NCBI GenBank assembly: GCA_050084515.1
Contig: CM114272.1
Location: forward strand, 1,798,001 to 1,862,000
Direction: 5' to 3'
Source: Blasia pusilla
Taxonomy: Eukaryota; Marchantiophyta; Marchantiopsida; Blasiales
Length of the DNA: 64,000 bases
The notes beneath the pieces were generated by a model, which did not search any database, was not told where the DNA came from, and worked only from the letters and a program-made list of their open reading frames with translations. A program made the translations under genes and the position numbers. Positions 9,925 through 18,394 of the stretch are shown here, one piece after another (the stretch's first letter is position 1; every line of letters begins with the position of its first letter).

Positions 9925-10988
9925 GTGGAGAGTCCTTGGATCCCGAGGCGGCGAGGACACGACAAGTGGCGAGATATTCATGATGATGGAGTTGTCTTGG
10001 AGTACCTTCGTACTGGCAGCGTTGCGAGCACCGTGGATGCTAGAGAGCAGGATCGGATCCTACAGTGGGCCAGACGGTTCCGTTGGGAGGGGACACATGT
10101 TTTGAGGGTTTGGGAGGATGGCAGAGTACACGTAGTGCCGCATCCTTCGCAGAGAGCACGACTAGTGCAGCATGCCCACGAGGAGTTGGGTCACTTTGGG
10201 GTGAAGCGGGACGTCTGGCTTGCTCAGATTCAGTATTGGTGGCGAGGCATGCAGACGGACGGCGTTCAGCGGTTAGTTGCCAGGTGCATGGTGTGTGATC
10301 GGGTTCGAGCATCGTTCAATGCTCCGACTCCATAGTTGCATCCATTACCGATCATGGGCTTAGGGTATAGATGGAGTTTGGATCTTGCAAGACCTTTGCC
10401 CTTGACGGAGCGTCACAGTGGTTATGTGTTGGTGATGGTCGAGCACTTCTCGAAGTGGATCGAGTTGGTTGCATTGCCTGACAAAGCGAGTGAGGGAGTA
10501 GCTTATGCCTTCCTTGACAGAGTCTTTGAGTCATTATGGTGCACCGGTGAGGTGTTGATGACCAGGGTACCGAAGTTTCGCGGTGAGTTCCAGGCCTTGT
10601 GTGATCAGGCGCTGATCGACCATCGCACGACTTCGCGAGATCATCTCGAGGCGGATGGATTAGCGGAGAGAGTTGTGCAGACGGTGAAGAGGGGTTTACG
10701 CAAGTATGGCTTGCAAAGAGGTCACCTAGGAGAGTGGGACCTCCAGTTGCCATGGTTGGCGATGGGATCAATTCATGCGGGCATCCTTAGCGTCTTTTTC
10801 ACCGTACTTGCTACTTTATGGCGAGCCGATTTACCTCACGGCCATTCGTCGAGATCTTTGGTGAGTCTTTGGACCTTGATGACCCAGATGTATGGCTGCG
10901 AGCATGTTCTCAGAGGGCTGAGTTATTTCGGAGAGTGATGCCCATGGCGTTCGAGAACTTGGCGATTGCATAGCATCGGGATACGTTG
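9925..10988 (+). pseudogene. Element B integrase, zinc-binding and catalytic core, truncated by internal duplication
   Basis: The H2C2 zinc-binding domain reads HAHEELGHFGVKR and ends CMVCDRV near 10300. TAG follows at 10333-10335. The catalytic core includes YRWSLDLA (first Asp, about 10381) and the third acidic residue in DHLEADGLAERVV (about 10645). The second acidic region has decayed from the LTDKG seen in D to LMTRVPK. Downstream QLPWLAM and PDVWL segments match the A and D copies. At 10989 the frame jumps into a copy of gag. The enzyme would insert cDNA into chromosomal DNA. Confidence 0.82.
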
Positions 10989-12187
10989 GAGCCTATCATC
11001 AGCGCGATTGCACTCGTCAGGGTCATGGACGTGTGCCTCAGCATGGAGGAGGAGATGGTGCTGCACTTGGAGGTTATCAATGTGACTATTGTCAGAGGTA
11101 GGGTCATACACGTGCCACGTGTTTCATTTTACATCTTGAGTTATGTCCGGACCGAGGGCCAAAGAGGGCACCAGAGCGAGTAACCGGTTGGGGTGGGCCG
11201 AGAGATCGTGCACCAGGTGGTGCCGTTGGGGGACGAGGAGCTGGAGTTGCCCGATAGGGTGGTGGAGCTGCCCGTAGAGGAGATAGAGTACCACCACCTA
11301 GACGCGCCGAGGGAGACCCCGGACGTGAGGCTGGGATAGCTGCTCAGATACAACAGCTACTGGTGCAGATTGCCGCTATGGCATTAAGGTTACCTGATGT
11401 CAGATCTGTGGCATCGACATCATATGGAGCAACTAGAGATCTTGAGGATCCTGGTTGGATGTGCGGGGTTGCCCAGATGGAGGCCGCCGCAGTTCTAACA
11501 CGTGGAGCAGCCGTATAGTTGGATCCACAACAAGGGGAAGCTAGAAAACAGACTAGGCTTCCTCAGTCTTTCACGTTGTCCGAGGCGATGAGGACCCCAT
11601 TGATGGATCTTGATCAGAGTTCCTGGAGAGTTGGTGATATTGTTGGTGTGTAGGCATGGAGGGCGATGGGAGAAGCGAGTGCGACGACTCCTATTGTTGA
11701 TGCTCAGGAGGGGCATGTGTAGAGCACTTTGTTGGGGGCGGCCACCATTGTGTACCGCACTCCTTTATTTTCTGCTTCTGATGTTATGACGTTGGGGGTA
11801 CCCCGCCGAGGCTTTTCGGCTGGCCACTTCACTATATGAGCGCGGAGTTTGAGTTCTTGCATCACGTTCAGAGGTGATTGTAGAGGAGGTGATGGACCGG
11901 CCCTTGGAGCGGATGCTCGGGCCGTCCACGTCAGATTCATGGCAAGCTGCGGCTGCTAGGATGGCGGAGATGCCCGCTAGACCTGCGATAGAGTGTGCCA
12001 TGGCTTCTCTTGGTGTTGTGTTTCAGGATAAGCGAGGAGCGATCTTCCAATTGGTGAGTCCCGGAGATAGAACTTTTAGTCCGCAACGCGTCTTCTTGGA
12101 TTCAGGAGCGCAACCCCTGATGTTGGGGAAAGCGTCATTCAGAGGATTGGGCTTGACAGGAGCCGATGTGGAGCGTTGTCCATTCCG
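10989..12187 (+). repeat. Second copy of gag zinc-knuckle to protease inside the integrase of B
   Basis: This 1.2 kb block repeats the gag-protease region at about 5266-6440, including the zinc knuckles, the MTTQ-like linker region and the protease active site VFLDSGAQPLML (about 12094). It interrupts integrase between the segment before 10989 and GGGYRPTIRKFHQGDY from about 12190. Short matches exist at both joints (TGGAGCC at the left, GGATACATA at the right), as expected if reverse transcriptase switched templates. It is diverged from the first copy and carries its own stops. Confidence 0.8.
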
Positions 12188-12606
12188 GATACATATTCGG
12201 GGTGGTGGTTATCGACCAACTATCCGGAAGTTTCATCAGGGAGATTATGTCTACTTGCAAATGAGCGGCACCAAGCGGCGTTGATGATGTGCTGCAGGCG
12301 CACTATCCTGAGAGTGCGTGACATTTTGCCATCGGGTGTTCTCTTGCTGGAGGGACGCGATGGTATGGTATGGAAGGACCATGTGCATAATTTTGCGCCA
12401 TGTCACCTTCCTAACATGATGGTACAGTAGATCCGAGCTTAGCAATAGTTCCTGTAGGCTTGCGTTGTATGTTGTGTGGTTCTGCCCGTGGTGCAGCCAC
12501 GATGCTAGTCTGTGATGGATGTTCGAGAGGATGGCATATGGCATGTTTGACGCCACCTCTCACTAGGGTTCCTCAGGGACGATGGATGTGTACCAGATGT
12601 ACATAG
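12188..12606 (+). pseudogene. Element B integrase C-terminal domain and PHD finger
   Basis: The integrase tail resumes with GGGYRPTIRKFHQGDYVYLQ and, after a frameshift near 12265-12300, ILRVRDILPSGVLLLEGRDG and a KDHVHN..PCHLPN segment. From 12466 the frame reads a complete PHD finger of type C4HC3: RCMLCG, LVCDGC, then GWHMAC and RWMCTRC, followed by TAG at 12604-12606. All eight zinc ligands and the Trp two residues before the seventh ligand are present. PHD fingers commonly read the histone H3 tail; here a role in targeting or chromatin sensing is inference. Confidence 0.85.
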
Positions 12607-12777
12607 AGTAGGTAGTTTTACATTCCAACTTGTGTATGTGACATGGATGACAAGGAGGCGACTAACGATGGGGCCACATGAGCACCCGGCCTTCTTGCTC
12701 TTAGCGTCCGAGAGATGTATGTCATGGTAGGTAGGGAAAGATGGCTATCTGGAGTTAGAGGGACCTAACCACCAGCT

Positions 12778-12788
12778 AGGGGGGCGAT
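12778..12788 (+). other. Element B polypurine tract
   Basis: The sequence AGGGGGGCGAT precedes TGGAGA at 12789. The same tract occurs before the 3' LTR of D (CTAGGGGGGCGAT ending 61233) and as AGTGGGGCGAG in A (ending 15820). Position and purine content suggest the primer for plus-strand DNA synthesis. Confidence 0.65.
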
Positions 12789-13556
12789 TGGAGAATTTTG
12801 GTACTTCTTGTCTCGTTGTTTGGATGCCATGAGTTAGCATGGGATCATGCGTGTTTGTGTGTGTGTTTAGTGACAGCGATGTATGTTTTATAGCGATGTG
12901 TATGCGCACGACAACTGTCACGTCTTTTAGGATAGATTGGTGAGATCTAATAGAGCGCCTTCGTGAGTAGTGGAGGACACGCTCAGTAGGTCGCGGATGA
13001 CTTGCTCAGCCCCCGGTAAACCTGAGAGAGCAGGTTTCCCCTTCGTTTCGGCTCATTTGGAGCCATATTGAGGAACTTACTATTCTAGGTAAGTACCATT
13101 TTGAGTATATGATCGACTTTCTATTTTTGGTACGTGGCCCTTGACCTCCTACATCAGGTCAAGAGCCAAGGAGGTAACTTGGGAGAATAGGTTACCATGG
13201 AGAGAGCTTGGGAGAGGCGAGGGGTATACCTCAAGGAGAGAGAGCTTGAGAGCTCATTCTCTCTTTGTTGAACCTCTTGACATGAGGCGGCGGAGCTATG
13301 GTACCTTGCCTTGTGAGTGTAACCCAAACCTCTCATTGGGAGAGTGAGTTTGGTTTGACATGAGAGAGAGTGCACACCTTTGAGAGCTATGGAGTGAGAT
13401 GGTGGAGAGAGAGATTGGATCTTACTTTATTGGAGATATTTTGGTACTTCTTGTCTCGTTGTTTGGATGCCATGAGTTAGCATGGGATCATGCGTGTTTG
13501 TGTGTGTGTTCGGTGACAGCGATGTATGTTGTGTAGCAATGTGTATGCGCACGACA
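12789..13556 (+). repeat. Element B 3' LTR with R-core-R layout
   Basis: A repeat R1 (12789-12913) runs from TGGAGA to GCGCACGACA. After two bases comes the core (12916-13430, TGTCACGTC to TTTAT). Then R2 (13431-13556) repeats R1 with about seven differences in 126 bases. The block ends at the target-site AGGAG where element A resumes. If the LTR is the whole block it has TG...CA ends. If it is core plus R2 it also has TG...CA ends. The 5' copy shows only the core, so the true boundary is unsettled. Confidence 0.65.
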
Positions 13557-14400
13557 AGGAGCATCAGATACATTTGCAGATGGTATTTGAGCGGTTGAAA
13601 TCTCATGGTCTACGTTTGCATCAAGGAAAGTGTAAGTTCTTCCATGAGGATGTTGAGTACTTGGCTCATGTGATCTATCCAGGTGGTTTGGGAGTTCAGC
13701 AAGCAAAGGTGGAGGCTATTGCACTTATTCCGCGTCCGGAAGATGTGAGTAGAGTTCGGGCATTCATGGGATTGGCGAACTACTATCGGAGGTATGTGAA
13801 GGGATTTAGTGCTATGGCAAAGCCTTTGAACCAATTGCTGAAATCAGATCAAGAGTGGCACTGGGGAGATGATCAGGAGAGAGCTTTTGTGGAGCTTAAG
13901 GCCCAGTGGGTGGCGGCGCCTATCTTGAGGTGACCTATCGAGGGCGCCCATTTTGATTACACCGATTGGAGTAGGTTGGGACTTGGAGCGGTGTTGACAC
14001 AAAGCATGATGATGAGCACATGGAGTTTGTGGTGGCCTATGCAAGTCGTTCGAATAATGCATGAGTCGCGCTATAGTTCATATGAGGGAGAGTGCTTGGC
14101 AAGGTAGTGTGGAGGTGGCACACTTTAGGTGTTACTTGTTTGGCACACGAGTTTACCCTTGTTATTGATCACCAGCCGCTCAAGTGGTTGATGGAGTCTG
14201 ACAAGCTTACAGGGAAGCTTGCACGGTGGGCTCTTATCTTACAGGAGTATGACTTTCAAGTGGTACATAGACCAAGATTTTCCAACCTTGATGCTGATGG
14301 GTTGAGTAGGAACCCATGTACTAGCCAAGAGGATACAACTAGGGCTAGATGGCATGGCGAGGTTGATGAGGAGATGGTGCCAGGTTGGCATGCATCCGCC
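13557..14400 (+). pseudogene. Element A RT thumb and RNase H
   Basis: RT resumes with EHQIHLQMVFERL and continues KCKFFHEDVEYLAH, VIYPGG and FMGLANYYRRYVKGF. RNase H follows: DYTDWSRLGLGAVL near 13960, then PLKWLMESDKLTGKLARWAL near 14180 and VVHRPRFSNLDADGLSRNP near 14260-14315. The 135-codon frame 13526-13933 ends in TGA 13931-13933 after APILR (Arg CGA to TGA). Frameshifts occur near 14000 and 14060-14110. Function as in element B. Confidence 0.85.
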
Positions 14401-14439
14401 TTTTTATGTTGGTTAGGGGTGGACTCTAGTATGGAGGAC

Positions 14440-14911
14440 CACATGATATCTTACTCCTTGGTCAGTATTGGTGGCGTGGCATGCATACTCAGGTGCAGCA
14501 GTTGGTGTCACGTTGTATGGTTTGTGACCAGGTGAGGGCATCATTCAATGCTCCTACACCATAGTTATATCCCTTGCCTATTATGGGGTTGGGTTACCGT
14601 TGGAGTGTGGACTTTGCGGGATCGTTACCGTTGACTGTACGACATCATCGATATGTGTTGGTGATGGTGGAGCACTTCTCCTAGTGGATTGAGTTGGTGG
14701 CATTACCTGACAAGGCAAGTGAGGGAACGGTGTACGCGTTTCTTGATAGAGTGCTTAGTCATTTTGGTGCACCACCGGTGAAGTCTTGACCGACCGAGTC
14801 TGAGTTTCGGGTGAGTTTCAGGTCTTGTATGACAAGGCGTTGATTGATCATCAGACCACGTCTCGAGATCATCCAGAGGCGGATGGTTTGGCTGAGCGTA
14901 TGGTTTAGACA
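14440..14911 (+). pseudogene. Element A integrase zinc-binding end and catalytic core (broken)
   Basis: A deletion removes most of the integrase N-terminus after about 14440. Fragments CMVCDQVRASFNAPTP near 14515-14561, TAG at 14562-14564, YRWSVDFAGSLPLT near 14600 and LVMVEHFS-stop-WIELVALPDKAS near 14660-14720 are seen. Stops and frameshifts follow before the long tail frame at 14912. The TAG is at the same site as in elements B and D. Confidence 0.75.
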
Positions 14912-15646
14912 GTGAAGAGGGCATTGCATAAGTATGGCCTACACAAGGGGCATCTTGGAGACTGGGATATTCAGTTGCCATGGTTAGCCATGGGGTATAG
15001 GTTCAGTCGCCAAGCATCCTTGGCTTCCTTCTCACCTTATTTTCTATTATACGGCCGAGATCCAGACTTGCCACCAGCAATTCGTCGGGAGTCTAGTGAG
15101 GTGGTGAACCTTGATGACCCAGAGATGTGGATGAGAGTGTGTTCTCAACATGCAGAGCTCTTTCGGAGAGTTATGCCAACAATCTTTGAGAATCTTGCCA
15201 TTGCTCAACACAGGGATACGTTGCGGTATGCAACCATTTGGGGTGGAGGTTATCAACCATCAATTTGTAGGTTCCATGTGGGGGACTATGTCTATTTGCA
15301 GCAGATTGCACCGACAACGTTGGATGTGAAGGCAGGCCGCACTATTTTACGAGTGCGCGAGGTGTTAGCTTCTGGAGTTCTCATGTTGGAGGGTCGTGAT
15401 GGAGTTGTTTGGAAGGATCATGTGCGTAATTGTGCGCCATGTCATCTTCCAAATGTGGATGGTAATGTTGATCCAAGCTTAGCCATGATACGTGCTAGCT
15501 TGAGGTGCATGTTGTGTGGGTCTGCTGGTAATGCAGCCCGTATGTTGGTGTGTGATCGGTGTTCTAGGGGTTGGCACATGATGTGTTTGACTCCACGTAT
15601 GGATTTTGTTCCTACTGGAAGGTGGGTTTGTCCTCGATGTACTTAG
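14912..15646 (+). CDS. Element A integrase C-terminal part with intact PHD finger
   Basis: This 244-residue frame is the best preserved coding piece of the family. Residues 1-60 hold the end of the integrase core (DIQLPWLAMGYR, SPYFLLYGRDPDLP). Residues 111-180 form the integrase tail (GGGYQPSICRFHVGDYVYLQ, then ILRVREVLASGVLMLEGRDG and KDHVRNCAPCHLPN). Residues 199-243 form a PHD finger with ligands C199, C202, C214, C217, H222, C225, C240 and C243 (C4HC3) and W238 before the seventh ligand. An acidic residue next to C214 fits the usual L-V-C-D pattern. The Met at 14912 is simply the first in the open frame; the natural product would be part of Pol. Chromoviruses carry a chromodomain in this place, so the PHD finger may do the same job of recognising chromatin (inference). 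Confidence 0.85.
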   Translation: MKRALHKYGLHKGHLGDWDIQLPWLAMGYRFSRQASLASFSPYFLLYGRDPDLPPAIRRESSEVVNLDDPEMWMRVCSQHAELFRRVMPTIFENLAIAQHRDTLRYATIWGGGYQPSICRFHVGDYVYLQQIAPTTLDVKAGRTILRVREVLASGVLMLEGRDGVVWKDHVRNCAPCHLPNVDGNVDPSLAMIRASLRCMLCGSAGNAARMLVCDRCSRGWHMMCLTPRMDFVPTGRWVCPRCT

Positions 15647-15807
15647 GAGAGGTAGATGACTTGATCTTTGCATGATATGGATTACAGATGTGCGACTAAC
15701 GATGGGGCAACCTAGCACCCGGCCTTCTGATTCGTGCAACCAAGAAGGTGTATAGCATGTAGTAGATGTATAGGGCTACTTGGGAGTTAGAGGGACCTAA
15801 CCGCCAG

Positions 15808-16401
15808 TTAGTGGGGCGAGTGGTGGTACACTTGTGTTTGTGGATGCTCTCGTCTATGTTATGTATGTATGTGAGTATGGTATGTCAGCGATGTATGTTG
15901 TATGACGATGTGAATTTGCATGACAGTTGTCATGACCATACAGATTATGTCGTAGAGTATAGTGTGCTAGTCGAGGCCATACCTTCTGTAGGGCCGTAGT
16001 GTCTAGGTAGAGATGCGATTTCATACATAGGGTTGGGGGTTACTTAGTTGAGGATGACTTTTCCAACAGGGCCCGCTCTTAGGTTGGAGGATATAAGGTG
16101 GAGTGCACTCAAAGAACTAATAGTTCTTTGAGTTGAGCCTGTTGCGTTGAGAGTTAGCCTTGGTAGTGAGTAGAGCTCTTGGCTATGGTGTTTCCCGCAA
16201 GCTTCAACCTAGATTCTCCCATCGTGGAGTGGGTTTGGCTCGATTGTATGTGATTCTATACGTGTTTTATGACAGTAGGTCTTTCACGGATTTCACTTGT
16301 GGTACACTTGTGTTTGTGGATGCTCTCGTCTATGTTATGTATGTATGTGAGTATGGTATGTCAGCGATGTATGTTGTATGACGATGTGGATTCGCACGAC
16401 A
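15808..16401 (+). repeat. Element A polypurine tract and 3' LTR
   Basis: The tract TTAGTGGGGCGAG ends at 15820. R1 (15824-15925) and R2 (16300-16401) are 102-bp repeats differing at three positions. Between them a core starts TGTCATGACC at 15928. The core holds a TATA-like ATATAAGG at 16091-16098 followed by GTGCACTC, a plausible promoter and start region. The R sequences of A share only the last part (GCGATGTATGTTGT...CACGACA) with those of B, yet R1 and R2 agree within each element. Unrelated sequence starts at 16402. Confidence 0.65.
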
Positions 16402-16409
16402 TGTCTAAC

Positions 16410-17000
16410 CTCTCTCTTTTGACGGTATATCCCGAGAAGGCAGAACTGAAGAACTATTTGCGGGGAACCCCTTGCTTGGGAACTCGGCTCAAGTTCAAGT
16501 TCAGAACGGGAGCAATCCCCTTGCACCATAAGAAAAGCAGGATGGGAACACAACTAAACTCTTGCGCCTTGTGTGACAATGGGGATAAAACCTCTAGTCA
16601 TTACTTGGTCTCCTGCGCAAAAGTCACAACACACAGAGCAAGAGCATATGCTCATATTGCTAAGCTGGTAGTACCAGAATTATTCAACACATTCAGTAGC
16701 CTTGATTCATTGCCCAAACCTGTTGCACTGGTAAGTAATACCTATTGGGGATCCCAATCACGTAAAGTAGATGGTGTGGTGAAGAGTTTCTTGGTTGACA
16801 CTTGGAAGCTCCGCACAAACACGTTGTTTGGTCAGCACTCACACTATATGAGAGTGTCTCCCTCCTCTCATATGGTACCTTCTTCACTTGCTTCTCTCTC
16901 TATACCCCTCTCACTCTCAAGCACCGTCCAACCAGGGCGTGGGGTCTATGGTCGCAAGCTACGACAAGCACTACTTAATCCAGCGGTAGATGACCAAGAG
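16410..17000 (+). pseudogene. Fragment resembling the C-terminal end of a non-LTR retrotransposon RT protein
   Basis: The open frame (16269-17030) contains LKFKFRTGAIPLHHKKSR followed by a zinc-binding-like C-x2-C-x8-H-x4-C segment, CALCDNGDKTSSHYLVSC, at about 16561-16614. This arrangement resembles the C-terminal zinc motif found after the RT domain in LINE proteins. The RT domain itself is absent. The Met at 16269 lies inside the element A LTR, so the real fragment starts near 16402. I cannot assign a clade. Confidence 0.4.
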
Positions 17001-17060
17001 GTTAACTTAACAAACATAAGGTCCTCTTGAAGAGGTCTTGGGTTCAACTCTCCCCTTGGA
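16991..17060 (+). repeat. tRNA-like (SINE-type) fragment
   Basis: A box-A-like TGACCAAGAGGT at 16991-17002 and a box-B-like GGTTCAACTC at 17041-17050 are spaced about 40 bases apart, as in the RNA polymerase III promoter of tRNA-derived SINEs. The sequence does not fold into a full tRNA cloverleaf that I can see, and no A-tail or target duplication was defined. Confidence 0.35.
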
Positions 17061-17463
17061 CAGTGGAGGGCGGTCTCAACCCTAGGGCAGTGGCGTCCCC
17101 TACCTAGGGCATGGATGGTCCATGTTCGAGAGAGAGAACGCCTTGTGTGCCTTTCATGTTGTGTGCCTTGACTATGCTCCCAAGTTAAAAATCCGGATAA
17201 AAATTCCAGGCCTTTACAAAGAAATAAAATAAAATAAAAACAAAATCTCATGAGTGAGAACCCCAAATCTAGATGTAAAGGTGCCCTTCGGATGCAATGT
17301 CAATTTCACATATGTGGAAGGGGTCCCATAAGCCAGATCAGCTTTGCGTGGACTAAAAATCTACTCTACTCTACTCTCGTCCACACAAAAGACTTATCAC
17401 TTCTATCATGTGCACACATATCGCTACATAATATATAATGTTGTCACTGAAATTGCATACGAT

Positions 17464-18329
17464 ATTAGAAATATTTTGGTACTTTGTTTGGATTCTAAAG
17501 ATAAATACTTAGTACTTTGTTTATATGTTTTACTAGTAATAGATCTATGTTGTGTAACTAATATATATACGCATGATATCTACAACATGAAAGAAAACAT
17601 TAGAAAGAAAACATTAAATTGTCCATAAAGAATGTGATCTGTTAAGGAAAAGATGCCCTGAAAATTTTAAGGTGAAACCAATCCACCAATGTATAAATCT
17701 AGAGGTTAAAACAAGTACATCCATGATAAAATCTTGAAAAGAACACTGAAAAAAAACCGGATCAAGATCATAAATTGGTAGAGCGCTTTCAAGGACATTG
17801 GAGGACAGCTTGAGAAGGTCAAGGATGAGCTATGAAGGCCTTGGGTCACTTGAAAGAGCAAGTTTTCCCTTCGTTTTGACTCATTTGGAACTATATAGAG
17901 AAACCTACTATTTCGGGTAAGTTATCATTATGAATAGAGATTACTTTCTAATTTGGGAAATAGCTCTTGACACCCTGCAACAACAGATCAAGAACCAAGG
18001 AGGTAACGTGCGACCATAAATTATCATGGAGAGAGTTTCGGAGAGAGAACTTGAGAACTTATTCTATTTTTGTTGAACCTCTTGGCATAAGATAACAGAA
18101 ATATAATCCTCCTTGTTTTATAAGTAATCCAAACTTCTCATTAGGAAAGTGAGTTTGGTTTGACATGAAAGAAAAATTATTTGTACGAAACTTTTAAATG
18201 TTTATAATTTATCAAAGATATTTGGATACAAGAACATCTAGATATGTAGATGTAATGAGTGAATATGATATCATGTCTGAATATATATTTATCACAATAA
18301 TATATATATTTATCACAATATATATATTG

Positions 18330-18367
<38 letters not shown>

Positions 18368-18394
18368 GTGTGTGTGTGTGTGCGCGCGCACGAC
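17464..18394 (+). repeat. Decayed LTR of the methyltransferase/PHD element family
   Basis: 17464-17587 resembles R of element B (TTAGAAATATTTTGGTAC start, TATGTTGTGTA and ATACGCATGAT near the end). About 17770-18175 is a diverged copy of the core, including TAGAGCG, TTTTCCCTTCGTTTTGACTCATTTGG and GTGAGTTTGGTTTGACATGA. About 18200-18394 ends in GCGCGCGCACGACAACA, like R2. No coding remains adjoin it, so it looks like a solo LTR with extra sequence at 17588-17770. CpG sites are depleted relative to element B. Confidence 0.65.
18334..18390. repeat. Compound microsatellite (TA)n-(TG)n-(CG)n
   Basis: A run of TA dinucleotides (18334-18365) passes into TG (18367-18382) and then CG (18383-18390). 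It sits where R in element B has a short TGTGTGTGTG tract, so it probably expanded from that tract. Confidence 0.85.

Larger units (their letters stand above)
2007..13556 (+). mobile_element. Element B: nearly complete Ty3/gypsy-like element with gag, protease, methyltransferase, RT, RNase H, integrase and PHD
   Basis: B is the most complete copy of the family in the window (11.55 kb). In order it has an LTR core (2007-2520), a leader, gag, protease, a spacer, a C5 methyltransferase, RT, RNase H, integrase (interrupted by a 1.2 kb extra copy of gag-protease), an integrase tail, a PHD finger, a polypurine tract and a 3' LTR ending in CGCACGACA at 13556. AGGA precedes it and AGGAG follows it; with a one-base loss on the left this fits a 5-bp target duplication. 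Many in-frame stops are of C-to-T type. No primer-binding site matching initiator-Met tRNA was found downstream of the 5' LTR core. Confidence 0.87.
1..16401 (+). mobile_element. Element A: outer Ty3/gypsy-like retrotransposon with methyltransferase and PHD domains, split by element B
   Basis: The left part (1-2006) holds the methyltransferase domain and the first part of reverse transcriptase. The right part (13557-16401) resumes in the same RT region and continues through RNase H, integrase, a PHD finger, a polypurine tract and the 3' LTR. The 5' LTR, gag and protease lie before the window. The reading across 2006/13557 is continuous: the residues around the break read V-E-E-H-Q, as in the equivalent uninterrupted site of element B at about 9028. 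A short duplication (AGGA left, AGGAG right) flanks the inserted element, so B landed in A. Stops and frameshifts make A non-autonomous. The order of domains is seen directly; assignment to Ty3/gypsy rests on RT-RNase H-integrase order. Confidence 0.85.

Noticed and set aside
15506-15646. PHD finger read as a gag-type zinc knuckle or integrase H2C2 domain
   Set aside because: Eight ligands in C4HC3 spacing plus the conserved Trp fit PHD; both other zinc motifs are found separately in the same elements.
16991-17060. Functional tRNA gene
   Set aside because: Only box A and box B likeness; no complete cloverleaf or anticodon stem found.
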